Shown: piece by piece, positions 44,644-54,841 of the stretch
Layout of the letters: every line of letters begins with the position of its first letter
Numbering within the stretch: position 1 is the first letter of the stretch
DNA from: Capronia americana
Taxonomy: Eukaryota; Ascomycota; Eurotiomycetes; Chaetothyriales; Herpotrichiellaceae
Length of the DNA stretch: 64,000 nucleotides
Direction: 5' to 3'
NCBI GenBank assembly: GCA_016110215.1
Contig: JADWQD010000007.1
Span: forward strand, 1,550,001-1,614,000
Position numbers and translations under genes: made by a program
Notes under the pieces: model-generated
Told to the model about the DNA's origin: nothing
What the model saw: only the letters and a program-made list of their open reading frames with translations
Databases searched by the model: none

Positions 44644-46557
44644 TCAAACCCCAATTTTGGGAATTGCAGAAGCCACGACTTGTAAAATCGCAGACAACGG
44701 GCTTTGGACAGAGAGACTCTCCGGTCGCAAGGATCCCACAAGAACGGAGCCAAGAACTCCCACAATAGACAGACTCAAGCAGATGTTGGGCCAATGCACG
44801 GTTTCGCCTCCAATGAAGTTGTGCTTCTTTGGATACCTCACCTCCATGTCGCCCCACCGGATTCGAATCGTGCGAAGCCAGTATCTGAACAGGACTCAAT
44901 TAGCCCAAGAAGCCTTGCTTGGTCTCAACACACGAAAAACTCACTTGTAGGAATAATCAGGCCAGACAAACGTATTGTGACCATTCTTGTCCAAGTACCA
45001 GCTGGTGCATCCGGAGCTAAAGGTCAAGCCGGGCAATCGGTTGTGAATCCACTTGTTCAATTTGCGCTGAGCGTCGGGTGTCGGGGCAATGCTCCTCGCT
45101 TGGCCGTTCAACACTGGCTTGAGCAGCCGGCAAAGGAGATTGACTTGACATTCGGTCTGGTAGATGACGGAATTGTGGCCCGAGGCCGTGTTTGGTCCGT
45201 ACAGAGTGAACCAGTTCGGGAAATGGTCGCACATGGTTCCATAATATGCTTGCACGCCGCGACGCTTCTCCCACAGGTCATGCAGCTCGATCGAGTCTTG
45301 ACCCACGATCGTCATGGGCCACAGCCAGTCCTGCGTCCGAAATCCAGTCGCGTAGATGATGACATCGGCAGGGAATTCCCGACCCGAGCGCGTCACGACG
45401 GAGTGCGGCTTGACCTCGACAACGTCGTCCTTGAGCAACTCGATCTTCGCATCATGGAGGCACTCCAGATACGTGTGGGAATGAACTCGCCGACGACAAC
45501 CCACCACGTAGTCGGGCCGGAGGATGTCCTTGTACCTAGACAAGTGGCACACAGTTTGGTAAGCTGATTCTGAGAAGGCAGAACACCAAGACTTACTTCT
45601 CGGGTGCCGCTTTTTCAATATAATCCCACGTCTCCTGCGCGACAGCTTTTCTCTTTTCTGCGCCATTTGGGGTCATGAAGAAAGCTCCGAATCCGAGGTC
45701 ATACTCAATTGCCCAAGCCCACCGATACACCCGGCAAGCGAGAGGAATGTGTCGCATACACCACTTGAAAGAAGAGGAGAAGGTCGGGTTATGGCGCTCT
45801 TGGATATAGTGAGCTGACTTGACAAACTGTGTTAGCGTCTTCACTTCTGGGGCTATCACAGGCACGAATTGGGTAGCACTGGCGCCGTTCCCGAGGACGA
45901 TGACATCCCGCCCACGAACATCGACGGAGTGGTCCCAGCGTGCCGAATGCATTTGGTGTCCTGCAAAAGATTCTTGGCCTGATATCTTCGGAATGGACGG
46001 CAGGTCCAGTTTACCCACCGCGCACACCACGGCGGTGGCCTCTCTCTGGAAAGTCTTTGTCGGGTTGTTGGTCTCACGGAAACTGACTGTCCAGAGGCAG
46101 CGGTCTTCGTCCCAAGTCATCCCAACGCACTCGACATTGAAAGTCATGCGTCGCAGAATGTCGTACTCTTCACAAACACCATGAAAGTCTACGAGGGCTT
46201 CTTTAGCAGGCCTCTTTGTCCCTCGTGGCCAGATCCTTCACTCACAATTGTAGAGGTGCGTGCGATCTGGGTAGAGTTTGGGCCAGTCTGGCTTCAATGC
46301 AAAACTGTACGAATAATAGTGCGCTGGAATGTCCACGGCGCACCCCGGGTAGGTATTGTTGAACCAAACTCCGCCTAGTCCGGCCGAGCGCTCGTAGATG
46401 TGGAAGTTTTGATGTCCCAAGAGACGCTGCAATTGCACCGCAGTGCAGACACCCGAAGGCCCGGCACCTGGTACAGCATGAGTTAGCATTTGTGTGAAGG
46501 CGTCGCTGCCACGGGCTGAATCTCCGCACCGATGATGATGACTTCTTTGTTGGACAT
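44644..46557 (-). CDS. Baeyer-Villiger monooxygenase (BVMO3)
   Basis: Five exons (46557-46530, 46467-46246, 46188-45597, 45535-44945, 44884-44644) give 557 aa. A 28-nt first exon holds the start and half of the FAD motif; splicing completes GAGPSG (10-15). The fingerprint is FAGHQMHSARW (F158, G160, H164, W168), at the same positions as in BVMO1, and the NADPH motif is GNGASATQFVP. It also has IYATGFRTQDWLWP and a hydrophobic segment near the C-terminus (ICLSLSIVGVLGSVLVG), again as in BVMO1. It is a paralog of BVMO1 that gained or kept an extra early intron. It is divergent from SDR1, a layout that suggests ketone production by the dehydrogenase followed by oxygen insertion (inference). Confidence 0.92.
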
Positions 46558-47426
46558 TGTGAGCCTGATGCCTGAAGACTTTAATTCCGTGCTACTGTCA
46601 AGTCTCTTCTCCGTCCAGCGAGAGATCAAGTACACCGCCCCCGTATAATACAGACTAGGGTAGACAGGCGTGGAGAGGCCAAACAGCGGCCGGACAGAAG
46701 ATAAAAGACAATCCTAGAGCTTTCATGAGGGCCCGGGGTGTCAATCTCCTTCCAGTGTGACGGTCCTGCCAATTTGGGGAAGAATGCGGTCCAGAAGGAG
46801 GACCGCTGCGGGCTTCACGGTTGAGGTGTGAGGACTGACCAGAAAGGTGTTCACAAGACGACTCCATTCGACTGGAGGCTCCATGAGCCAGAACTCCAAC
46901 ATTGCGTTCCAAGCAAACCATGCAGGTTAGGGCTCCTGTAACCCCCTTTTTGAAAAGCGCATCTCCTGCAAAGGGACGAAGACGAGGAATGGATGCCTCT
47001 TCTGTTATCGATGCGGGGTTCAAAGCAAGCCGTTGACTCCTACAAAGTTGAAATCCGGGGATCACACAATTGCTTGTTTCATCATGCTCAACGCGGGTTG
47101 ACAGTCTCAACTCGCAACGGCACAGACAAATCGGGCTGATCGATAAAGCCTTGTCATCACGTGACTCCAATGTTGAGGCAAGTGCAAGCGCCGTCCGCAT
47201 TCGCGACGATGTGATCTGAGAAGCGTACCCTTGTTAAGGCGATCAGAAGAACTGGCTCTTGGCGGGCTGCAGATGTCGCTTCAGAGTCGGCATATCTCGC
47301 TTTGGCACCTGAAAGTCTTTCGGCTGGTCGACAGGCCACCGACCCTTTCACCACTCCCAAGAACGCATCTTCTGTCTTCAGGTCAACGCTTGCGAACGGA
47401 CGACACCTCTGTGTCAGGAGACGACC
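46558..47426. promoter_or_regulatory. Divergent promoter, BVMO3 / SDR1
   Basis: An 869-bp gap without a gene. It contains GCCCGGGGTG at 46731-46740, a 10-mer found again in the MFS2/TF2 promoter, and CCGGGGATCA near 47056. It is a probable bidirectional control region. Confidence 0.5.
46731..46740. promoter_or_regulatory. GCCCGGGGTG element, copy 1
   Basis: An exact 10-mer shared with 54207-54216 in another cluster promoter. Its centre is the palindrome CCCGGG. It is a candidate regulator site, by sequence sharing alone. Confidence 0.3.
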
Positions 47427-48409
47427 ATGGCAGCACGAGTTGCCGTCATCACTGGAGGAGGTATGAGAATTTCAGTGCATATGACCACATATCGACTTAG
47501 GAACGCTGGCCACCGTTGAAATCCCACTGATGAAATTGTGCAGGATCAGGCGTCGGCCTGGCGGTGGCACGATCACTGGCTGCAAAGGGATGGCGACTTG
47601 CCCTCCTCGACTTGAAGCCAGGCTCGGGTCATGAGCTCACAAAGAAGTTCCCGGGCACTACTTTTCATAAGACAGACGTTTCGTCTTTCGATTCGCTGTC
47701 AAGTGCGTTCAAAGGTGTTTGGGCCGACCACGGTCGCGTGGATTTCGTCTTTGCAAACGCGGGAATAGTACCAACCGCAAGCTTCTACGCTCCTTTGTCA
47801 GCGGTCAACGCAGAAACCGACCGAGATGATGTTGTGCCTTCGCCAACCGACGCCATTCTAAATGTGCAAGTCAATCTCACAGGGGTTATACTGACAACCT
47901 ACCTTGGTCTGTGGTATCTTCGCAAAACACGGCTAGCTGCAGCCGGCAGCCACTTGGTCTCTCCATATCGCGGTGGAAGCATTGTCGCCACTTCGTCCGG
48001 AGCCGGATTGTATCCGGTCGTTGCCCTGCCAGAGTATGCAGCCGCGAAACATGGAATTGTTGGCTTCATCAGGAGCATCGCTCATCGGGTGTTTGATCAA
48101 CATCAAGGCGTGCGCGTCGCGGTTGTCTGCCCAGGATCCATTTCGACGCCACTTACGAGAGGATACATCGCCAAAGGGTTTCCGGAAGAATTCTTGACCG
48201 ATATCGAGAAGGTCACGGACGCGGTCGAAGCCTTGGTTGAGGGAAACGTGTCTTTGTTGAACGGCCGGCTCTCAACACGCGGCCCTTTGCTTCCGACAGA
48301 CCTGATCGGCGCCTCCGTGGAAGTCTCCGGCAAAGATTTACTCGTACACATCCCCCCAGTTCCAGAAAACGAGAGCATGAAGAGGGCATTGCCTCTAGTT
48401 TCACCATAG
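47427..48409 (+). CDS. Short-chain dehydrogenase/reductase (SDR1)
   Basis: Two exons (47427-47460 and 47544-48409; an 83-nt intron) give 299 aa. It is a classical SDR: cofactor motif TGGGSGVG made by splicing, FANAGI (the NAG motif), the catalytic Ser in VATSSGAG, and the YAAAK pair, followed by VCPGSISTPL. An insertion of about 20 residues (around NAETDRDDVVPSPTD) lies before the active-site Asn helix. There is no signal peptide. An Asp after strand 2 (ALLDLKPG) suggests NAD over NADP. It would interconvert an alcohol and a ketone, plausibly feeding BVMO3, which shares its promoter region. Confidence 0.9.
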
Positions 48410-48554
48410 ATCCGTGCGAGGACCAAAAGAAGAATGACAGATCCTATAGAACAATGTCCCGGAAATAATCACACTCTGTACAAATACGGTCCTATGTATG
48501 CCAGTCCATATCTCTGTCCCGTCGCCCGGGAACATCCCTGTCACCGATACTGGT

Positions 48555-50011
48555 TTACTTGGAACTTCTCGATATCCTACCACGGTTCGCTTTTGCAAAC
48601 TCTCGGATATCAGTCAAGAGAATCTGTGGCCTTTCCAAGGCAGCGAAATGGCCTCCTTCCGAGTATTCTATTTCAATCAGCTTTCGAAACGATCCACGTA
48701 GCTTCTCAACTTACCGCGATATGATTGTAGAGCTCCTGTTCTTGCGACCACGGTCTCGGAAGACCCGCACAGCTCGTACTTGAAGATGGACACGCCCATC
48801 GGCACCGAAATCCTGTATTCTTTCCTCATGACAATTGTCAAGTTCAAGACGCGGTAATCGTCGAATCGCCTGTCTCGGTTTTCCAGGTACGGAACGAAGC
48901 TGGAGAGGATGGACCGAGTGAACCAGTAGAGAGAGACGTTGGCCAGGATGTCGTCAGAAAGCAGCTCTTTTGGATCCTGGTAAAGGTAAGGAGATGGATG
49001 CTCGGTATCAGACCATTGCACCCATTTCTCACCCAGCCAACAGAGATGTCCAACCGGAGAGTCCAGCAAAGAGAATCCAAGAGTGGCCGGTCGAGTACCT
49101 TGGATCTGGGCATAACCCAGTCCGCTCTTCGCAAATTCGAGACCTTTCTTGCACAAGAAGTATTGGACCGGGCTCATCAGGCGCAGGCGCAGAAAGTCTT
49201 TGAGCGAGCCTGGGATCCATCGACTCTCCAGAAGCGGAAACAACTTGGGAGGTGGAGCGGGACACATATTTAGATAGACCACTGTTTTTTCCAGGCGTCA
49301 GCGTTAGCTCGCGTAACATCCAACGCAGATCCTAAGTGTTTCGGCCTACATTTGCAGTTTTCGGTGAACAAGGAACCCAAGTAGCGGCACACTTGATGTC
49401 CCCAGTCTCCGCCCTGGCACATGTATTGAGCATATCCCAATCCAACCATGAGGCGATTAAACACACGGGCATTATCCTGCATTGTCCATCCACGCTGTCG
49501 GGGCGTCTCTGAGTAGGCGTGGCCGGGCAGTGAAGGGACGACAACGTGGAATGCTTGCGCTCCAGCAGTAGTCGGCTTTACCAAGTGATCCAACATGTAC
49601 CTGAACTCTAGAAATGAACCAGGCCATCCATGGACGAGCAACAACGGAATAGCTGTAGGAGACTCGGATCGCATATGGATGAAATGCAAATTGAGGTCTT
49701 CAATCTCAGCCTGAAAGTGCGGCCACCTGCAAATGGTAAGCCTCTCGGAAAGCTGGAGTGCTTAGATCAGAACAAACTGACTTGTTGATTTCCTCCTCGA
49801 GCTTATGGAAGTCGAAGTCATGCTGCCATCTGTGCACCATGGCTCTGAGCCAGTCCAGATTTGTACCGTAATCCCAGCCATCGAGCAGTGGAGAGAGCGT
49901 TGACTCGGGGAGTAGCGTGGTTGTCAGTCTTTGTCTCAGGTCAGCGACATCTTCATCAGCGAATTTGACCCTGAAAGTTCGACTTTGAAGAGGTGTGACG
50001 CTGGGTCCCAT
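48555..50011 (-). CDS. Epoxide hydrolase, EHN / alpha-beta hydrolase (EH2)
   Basis: Four exons (50011-49782, 49726-49350, 49281-48715, 48667-48555) give 428 aa, close to the 431 of EH1. It has an EHN domain, the oxyanion loop VHGWPGSF (H109), the nucleophile elbow QGGDWGH with Asp184, and a base histidine in SEGGHFAALERP, which is encoded only by the fourth exon. Most introns are at different places from EH1, so the two are old paralogs rather than a recent copy. A Met ten codons upstream (50041) is an alternative start; 50011 has a purine at -3 and matches EH1 in length. Expected reaction: hydrolysis of an epoxide to a diol, or possibly of an ester or lactone. Confidence 0.9.
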
Positions 50012-50879
50012 GATGACTGTGACAGCGGCAGTCAACTGCACGGCGGGATCGAAGAAGAGGTCCAGACGACAGCCAATTTTAAGGTCGAGCAGACGTGGAA
50101 TGGCGAGGCTGACAACAGAGAGCCTTCAGTTGGAAGAAGTAGAATACCATTGCAATATTCCATCTTACTGGCCTTGACATCGCAAGCACTGTATTCGTCA
50201 CTCTTTGACCAGTACACTTGCAGCGAAGTCGGCCTTCCAGATTTGCTTTTCGGCGGTATGCATCTTCAGCACAGGGCATCCAGCTGCCATCTTCGAAATA
50301 TGCAACCTGCACCGGCGACACTCTTTGAGAATTCCGAGAACGGAAATGTTTGCCTGCGCACCCCTTTTCCACTGCACATCGCATCCTCTCTTGCTTTACA
50401 GTCTCCACCTAATTAATGTACCTGGGGGACGGTGAGGGGTTACACTTTCAATATGCCGTTTTGACACTGCTGATACTCTTCCAGGACAAATGTGATCACA
50501 ACACCGTTCGTCGAGCGCTGGTGCTTTGGACGAAGTCGGACAATTCCCGGATTGATCGAAGCTCAGCAGACCAGCTGCACATAGTCACGTAGTGGCTCTT
50601 TGCTCTAATGGCAGATTCGGGAAACCGAGGCATCCCTATCAGCACTGTCACCCCAAATAGCCGTAAAAGAGGGCTAGAAGCTGCCAAAATGCCACATGAT
50701 TTGGAGGCCTGTGCAACGGTCTATGAGGCCAACTCCTGCATCTAACTGTGATTCTGGCGTCGTCAAACAGAAATTTGTAGCTATCGTCAAAGGCCTACAT
50801 AATTGACTTTCAATCTTTCTACAACTGCCTCTGTGGGTGTCATATGGTGTCGAGAACACCACGTTTGAAGCCGGCAGGA
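50012..50879. promoter_or_regulatory. Divergent promoter, EH2 / SDR2
   Basis: An 868-bp gap between divergent genes. No additional gene or convincing motif is seen. Confidence 0.45.
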
Positions 50880-51919
50880 ATGAGGATCACCAATTCTGGG
50901 AGCCCTGACTCCAGTTCTGATGCCTCACCGGCTCCGTCACTGTTCTCGCTCAACGAAAAAACCATCCTGGGTTTGTACATCGCAAGGCGATGGCTGCACC
51001 GCTTCTTTTTGCGACAAAATACTGATCAGACAGCACAGTCACCGGAGGAGGCGGCGGCTTGGGATCGGTTCTGGCAGTGGCAATTTTAGAGTCGGGCGCC
51101 GATGTCGTTTGTGTCGACCTTCCACCAACACCTGGGAACAAAGAATGGGGTAAGCATTTGGAATAAACGAAGAAGAGCGAGACTCACATGAGCATACTCT
51201 ATCCAGAAACCATTAGCTCCAAGGCTACCCAATGTGGTCTCCGCGCCTCTTATCACAAATGTGACGTTGCGGACGATGGGCAGGTCATCGAGCTGTTTGC
51301 GACGGTGGCGAAAGAACTGCGCTTCCCCCTGACTGGCATCGTAACATGTGCCGGCATCCAGCAAATGATTCCAGTTCTTGAGTATCCCGCAGCGCAGTTC
51401 CGTCGTGTTCTCGATATCAACGTCACTGGCACGTTCCTTGTCGCCCAAGAGGCTGCAAAGCTGTTTCGTTCGCAAAAGGTCTCGGGCAGCATTGTCATGG
51501 TATCCAGCATGAGCGGGAATATTGCGAACAAGGTAAAAACGTTCTGCGCATCCCAAAGCCACGGGTAGATCTTCTGATACATCATTCTCCAGGGTTTGAC
51601 GTGCACGGCATATAACACTTCCAAGGCGGCCGTCCAGCAGATGTGCCGCTCGATGGCTGCAGAACTCGGTCCTCAGGACGATTCCGGCTGTTCCATTCGA
51701 GTCAACACGCTCAGTCCTGGATATATTCGGACTGCCATGACCGACCAATTGCTGGCAGAAAAGCCAGATCTCACGACCCTCTGGCTGGAAGGAAGCATGC
51801 TGGGAAAGCTGGCCGCCCCGGACGAGTTTCGTGGGCCCGTCCTCTTTCTTCTCAGTCATGCCAGCAGTTTCATGACGGGGGCTGACTTGAGAGTGGATGG
51901 CGGCCATTGTGCTTGGTGA
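50880..51919 (+). CDS. Short-chain dehydrogenase/reductase (SDR2)
   Basis: Four exons (50880-50970, 51039-51149, 51207-51532, 51593-51919) give 284 aa. An N-terminal Ser-rich lead (SGSPDSSSDASPAPSLFSL) precedes the classical SDR fold: VTGGGGGLGS cofactor loop, the acidic VDLPP end of strand 2, VTCAGIQ in place of the NNAG motif, VSSMSGN with the catalytic Ser, and YNTSK. The end LRVDGGHCAW is typical of polyol and sorbose-reductase-like SDRs. Without the first two splices neither the glycine motif nor the N-terminus is seen. An upstream Met at 50844 would add 12 residues. Role: an NAD(P)-linked alcohol/ketone step in the pathway; the substrate is unknown. Confidence 0.88.
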
Positions 51920-52261
51920 TATGACATAAAGAGAGTCATAACGCTTGTTGAGTACAAACGAGCTTGGAAGGCTTGTCTTCTCCCTTGTGGCGTTTCATTT
52001 GTCCCTGTTCAACTATGTCTTCCCTGTATGTACGCAGCACTCCAGATTCAGGGGTAATCACAAAAAAGTAAAGACCTCGACTCTCAACAATCAAAGACTG
52101 AACCCTGCCGTCCTCCCAAAGCCCCTTTCGGGGTTGGACACAACTGTCTCGCACAAACTCCTCAGGCTTGGAGAAAGCTTATCATAACCGTGCCTTTTGT
52201 TCGCGTAGCAAATTTCCGCTCCAACACTACTGCTGTGTGTTGTCCTCATATTTGGTCAACA
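51920..52261. other. Convergent 3' region, SDR2 / MFS2
   Basis: Short 3' intergenic region; no gene. Confidence 0.5.
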
Positions 52262-53889
52262 CTACTGCTTCTCTCCACCAACGATTACGGTTTCGGTCCG
52301 CATGTTTGCAATCTCCACCAAGTCGACATCGTTTTCGACAATCTTCTTGTCCAATACCACCTTCTCTTCAGCCGTGATGTGGGTGAGGTCGATCACAACA
52401 CGTTCGCCAAATTTCTCGGCAATCTCTTCAAGTGAGAGACGGCTAGTCTCGGGGAAGAAGAAGTACATGACGATAGAACCAAAGATTGGTGTGATGATAA
52501 AGACCAGCCAGTATCTGGACGCGCATACAGTTAGCAGCCTTCGGGGGACTGGAGAACAAGAAGCTCGAGAGCAGGGTGAGAGAACGCTTACTTCCAGCCA
52601 ACGGCGGCAAATGCAGTAGGAGCCACCTCGGTGAACAAGAGGGCAAACAAGAACTGCCCACACATCGAGAAGCCCATGCCCTTGGCGCGCAGATATGTTG
52701 GGAAGACCTCGCACGAGTAGACGTAGGTGACGGGGTCCAGAGTAACGGAGTAGATGGTGGAGAAGAGGAAAATGAAAAAGACTCCGAATCCGTTGGCGAC
52801 TCGATTCGGCCCACCGGCATACACTGCGACAATGCCAGCTTCGGCTCCATAGCAGACAGAAGCGCCTAAGAGACCGATGATCATTAGACGAACTCTGCCA
52901 GCTCTGTCCATGATGAAGGAACCGATCCAGTTCCAGATTGTGGCGTTGATTTCGAAGACCCCGTACATCAACAGAGGCATCGGGCCGGTCAATCCCAGAC
53001 CGCTGAAGAGAATGGTGATGTAATTGGTGACGACCAGAGGTCCGGCTGACTGAGCGATGGCCTGGGTGAAAAACCCACAGAACAAGCGCTTCCGGTTGGG
53101 CTTGCGGTTGAACAGATCCCAGTTGCTAACGGCCATGCGTTCGTCCTCGATGACTTGAGCCCGGATCTGCAAAAACTCCTCCTTGGCCACCAGGGACTGG
53201 GGATCCTCCGGGTCAGCCGTCAGCCTCTTGAGGATTTCCAGCGCTTCATCATTTCTGTCCCGCGCGATCAACCAGCGCGGAGACTCTGGAAGCCAAAAAG
53301 ATCCCACAAAGAGAATCAGCGGAGAGACACACTGCGAGGCCAGCTCGAACCGCCACTGGAACGACGAATTCTTGGAGAAGTAGCATCCGTAGCCGACCCA
53401 CGCGGCGAGTGCATACCCAGTGCCGATGAAAGCGCCGTGCGAACCTCCCATACGGCCTCGAATCTGCGGCGGAGCCACCTCAGCCTGATAGACTGGCACC
53501 AGAGCAACCAGCATCCCGCAACTGAATCCTGTGAGCAATCGCCCAACCAGAAACATTCCGATATGCACCGAGCCGCCGGATATGGCCCCTCCCACGACAC
53601 AGATCGTACAAGCGATCTGAATCGCGCGGAGACGGCCCAGCCTGTCGGCAACCCACAAAGTGAGAGCACCAAGGGCACCGCCTGCGTACAGAACCCCAGT
53701 TGTCGCCCCCGTTATCCGGTTGGCATAGGCCACATCAGCACTAGGCCCCTTGGTTTCCAGGTGGAAATATGATATGAAACCTGGCAGGCCCAGGACTGAA
53801 CCGATGACGGAATTGCAGTATGCGTATGTCAGGGACCCCAGGGCCGCGAAGAAGACCACGACGAAATTGTAGGTGCTGGCCTTTGCCAT
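52262..53889 (-). CDS. MFS sugar-porter-family transporter (MFS2)
   Basis: Two exons (53889-52592 and 52514-52262; a 77-nt intron in phase 2) give 516 aa. It has the same signatures as MFS1: DRLGRLRAIQ, GRLLTGFSCG, PVYQAEVAPPQIRG, PESPRWLI, FTQAIAQSAG, YSCEVFPTYLRAKGMG and PETSRLSLEE. The single intron is in the same codon as in MFS1 (after GWK), so these are paralogs. The start at MAKASTYNF was chosen because it lines up with MGAGNSYNF of MFS1; a Met 13 codons upstream is less likely. It is divergent from TF2, a common layout for a regulator and the permease it controls. Confidence 0.93.
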
Positions 53890-54206
53890 GATGAATCGTC
53901 GAGGCTCGAGGACTCCAAGATGTTGCAAACAAGGAAATCAAGAAGTAGCGAAAGGGAGTAATTCTGAGTCTGAGGCCGTGTCAGGAATACCTCGTGCCTA
54001 TGTATATAGCTTGCGGGCCGCATGCGTCTCCTTTTCGACTCTCTTCAGCTTTGGAATCGAGTCGCCTTGCGCCTATATAGGCAAATTCATCGTATATTGG
54101 ACTACTGCCGAACCCCCTCCCTGACAGGCCGGGCATCATCTTGCGCATGCCAGCCATGTTTTACAGACAATCACTCGCTTAGGCCCCTTTCAGTTCTTTG
54201 TGTGAA

Positions 54207-54216
54207 GCCCGGGGTG
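54207..54216. promoter_or_regulatory. GCCCGGGGTG element, copy 2
   Basis: Identical to 46731-46740 in the BVMO3/SDR1 promoter. Confidence 0.3.
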
Positions 54217-54329
54217 AATACGTACACAGACGTACGCATCTTTCCCTCCGAGGGTGTACCCGCGGAATTTCGTGGTGTCCAGGTCGGCAGGAATAAGCGC
54301 ATTCACCTTCTGTTACTAGATTCGGCCAT

Positions 54330-54353
54330 CCGGGGTCTAGCTGGAGACCCCGG
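54330..54353. promoter_or_regulatory. Inverted repeat CCGGGGTC-N8-GACCCCGG
   Basis: Perfect 8-bp arms (54330-54337 and 54346-54353) around an 8-bp spacer. The arm carries CCGGGGT, the core of the shared 10-mer. Paired CGG/CCG half-sites at fixed spacing are the usual targets of dimeric Zn2Cys6 factors, and TF2 starts 490 bp away. Binding is inferred. Confidence 0.4.
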
Positions 54354-54841
54354 CATAGTGGATCGTTTAAGCCGCATCAGTCTCCAATCCCCAGACCGGA
54401 GAAGGAGGGCTCAGGCTCTGGCTAATGCTCGCTTAGCGGGCAAAGGGGAGTTTCCAGACGCTCAGTCCGGTCTCTCGGTCGTCGCCAACCGGTTTCGGAC
54501 ACAAGTTCATTTTCCAGGTCTAGAATTCTAAGCGCGTGTGTATCGTGCCGAATATGCGAACAAGTGGCCCTTTTATTCGGTCTTTCCATGCACAGGTCTC
54601 GGTTGGCTCAGCTTAACCTAACGGGCATCTTAGGTACTTGTTTGAGGATATATTAACAATCATGTGTCCCACCTGCTCGAGTGGCACTAAGCGAGCCTGG
54701 CTTCCTCTTTCTCTCATCAAGCCTGCCGGTAGAGGCCCTCGCATTTCGATGACGACTAGCCTGGATTCGCAAGCGGCATCAACCTCGACGTGCTGCTGAT
54801 CTAGTGGGAATTTGCGACGAGACATCTCATGTGTTGGAGGC

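Larger units (their letters stand above)
53890..54841. promoter_or_regulatory. Divergent promoter, MFS2 / TF2
   Basis: A 952-bp gap holding the second GCCCGGGGTG element (54207-54216) and a long inverted repeat (54330-54353). I found no gene in it. It is the strongest candidate control region in the cluster. Confidence 0.5.
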
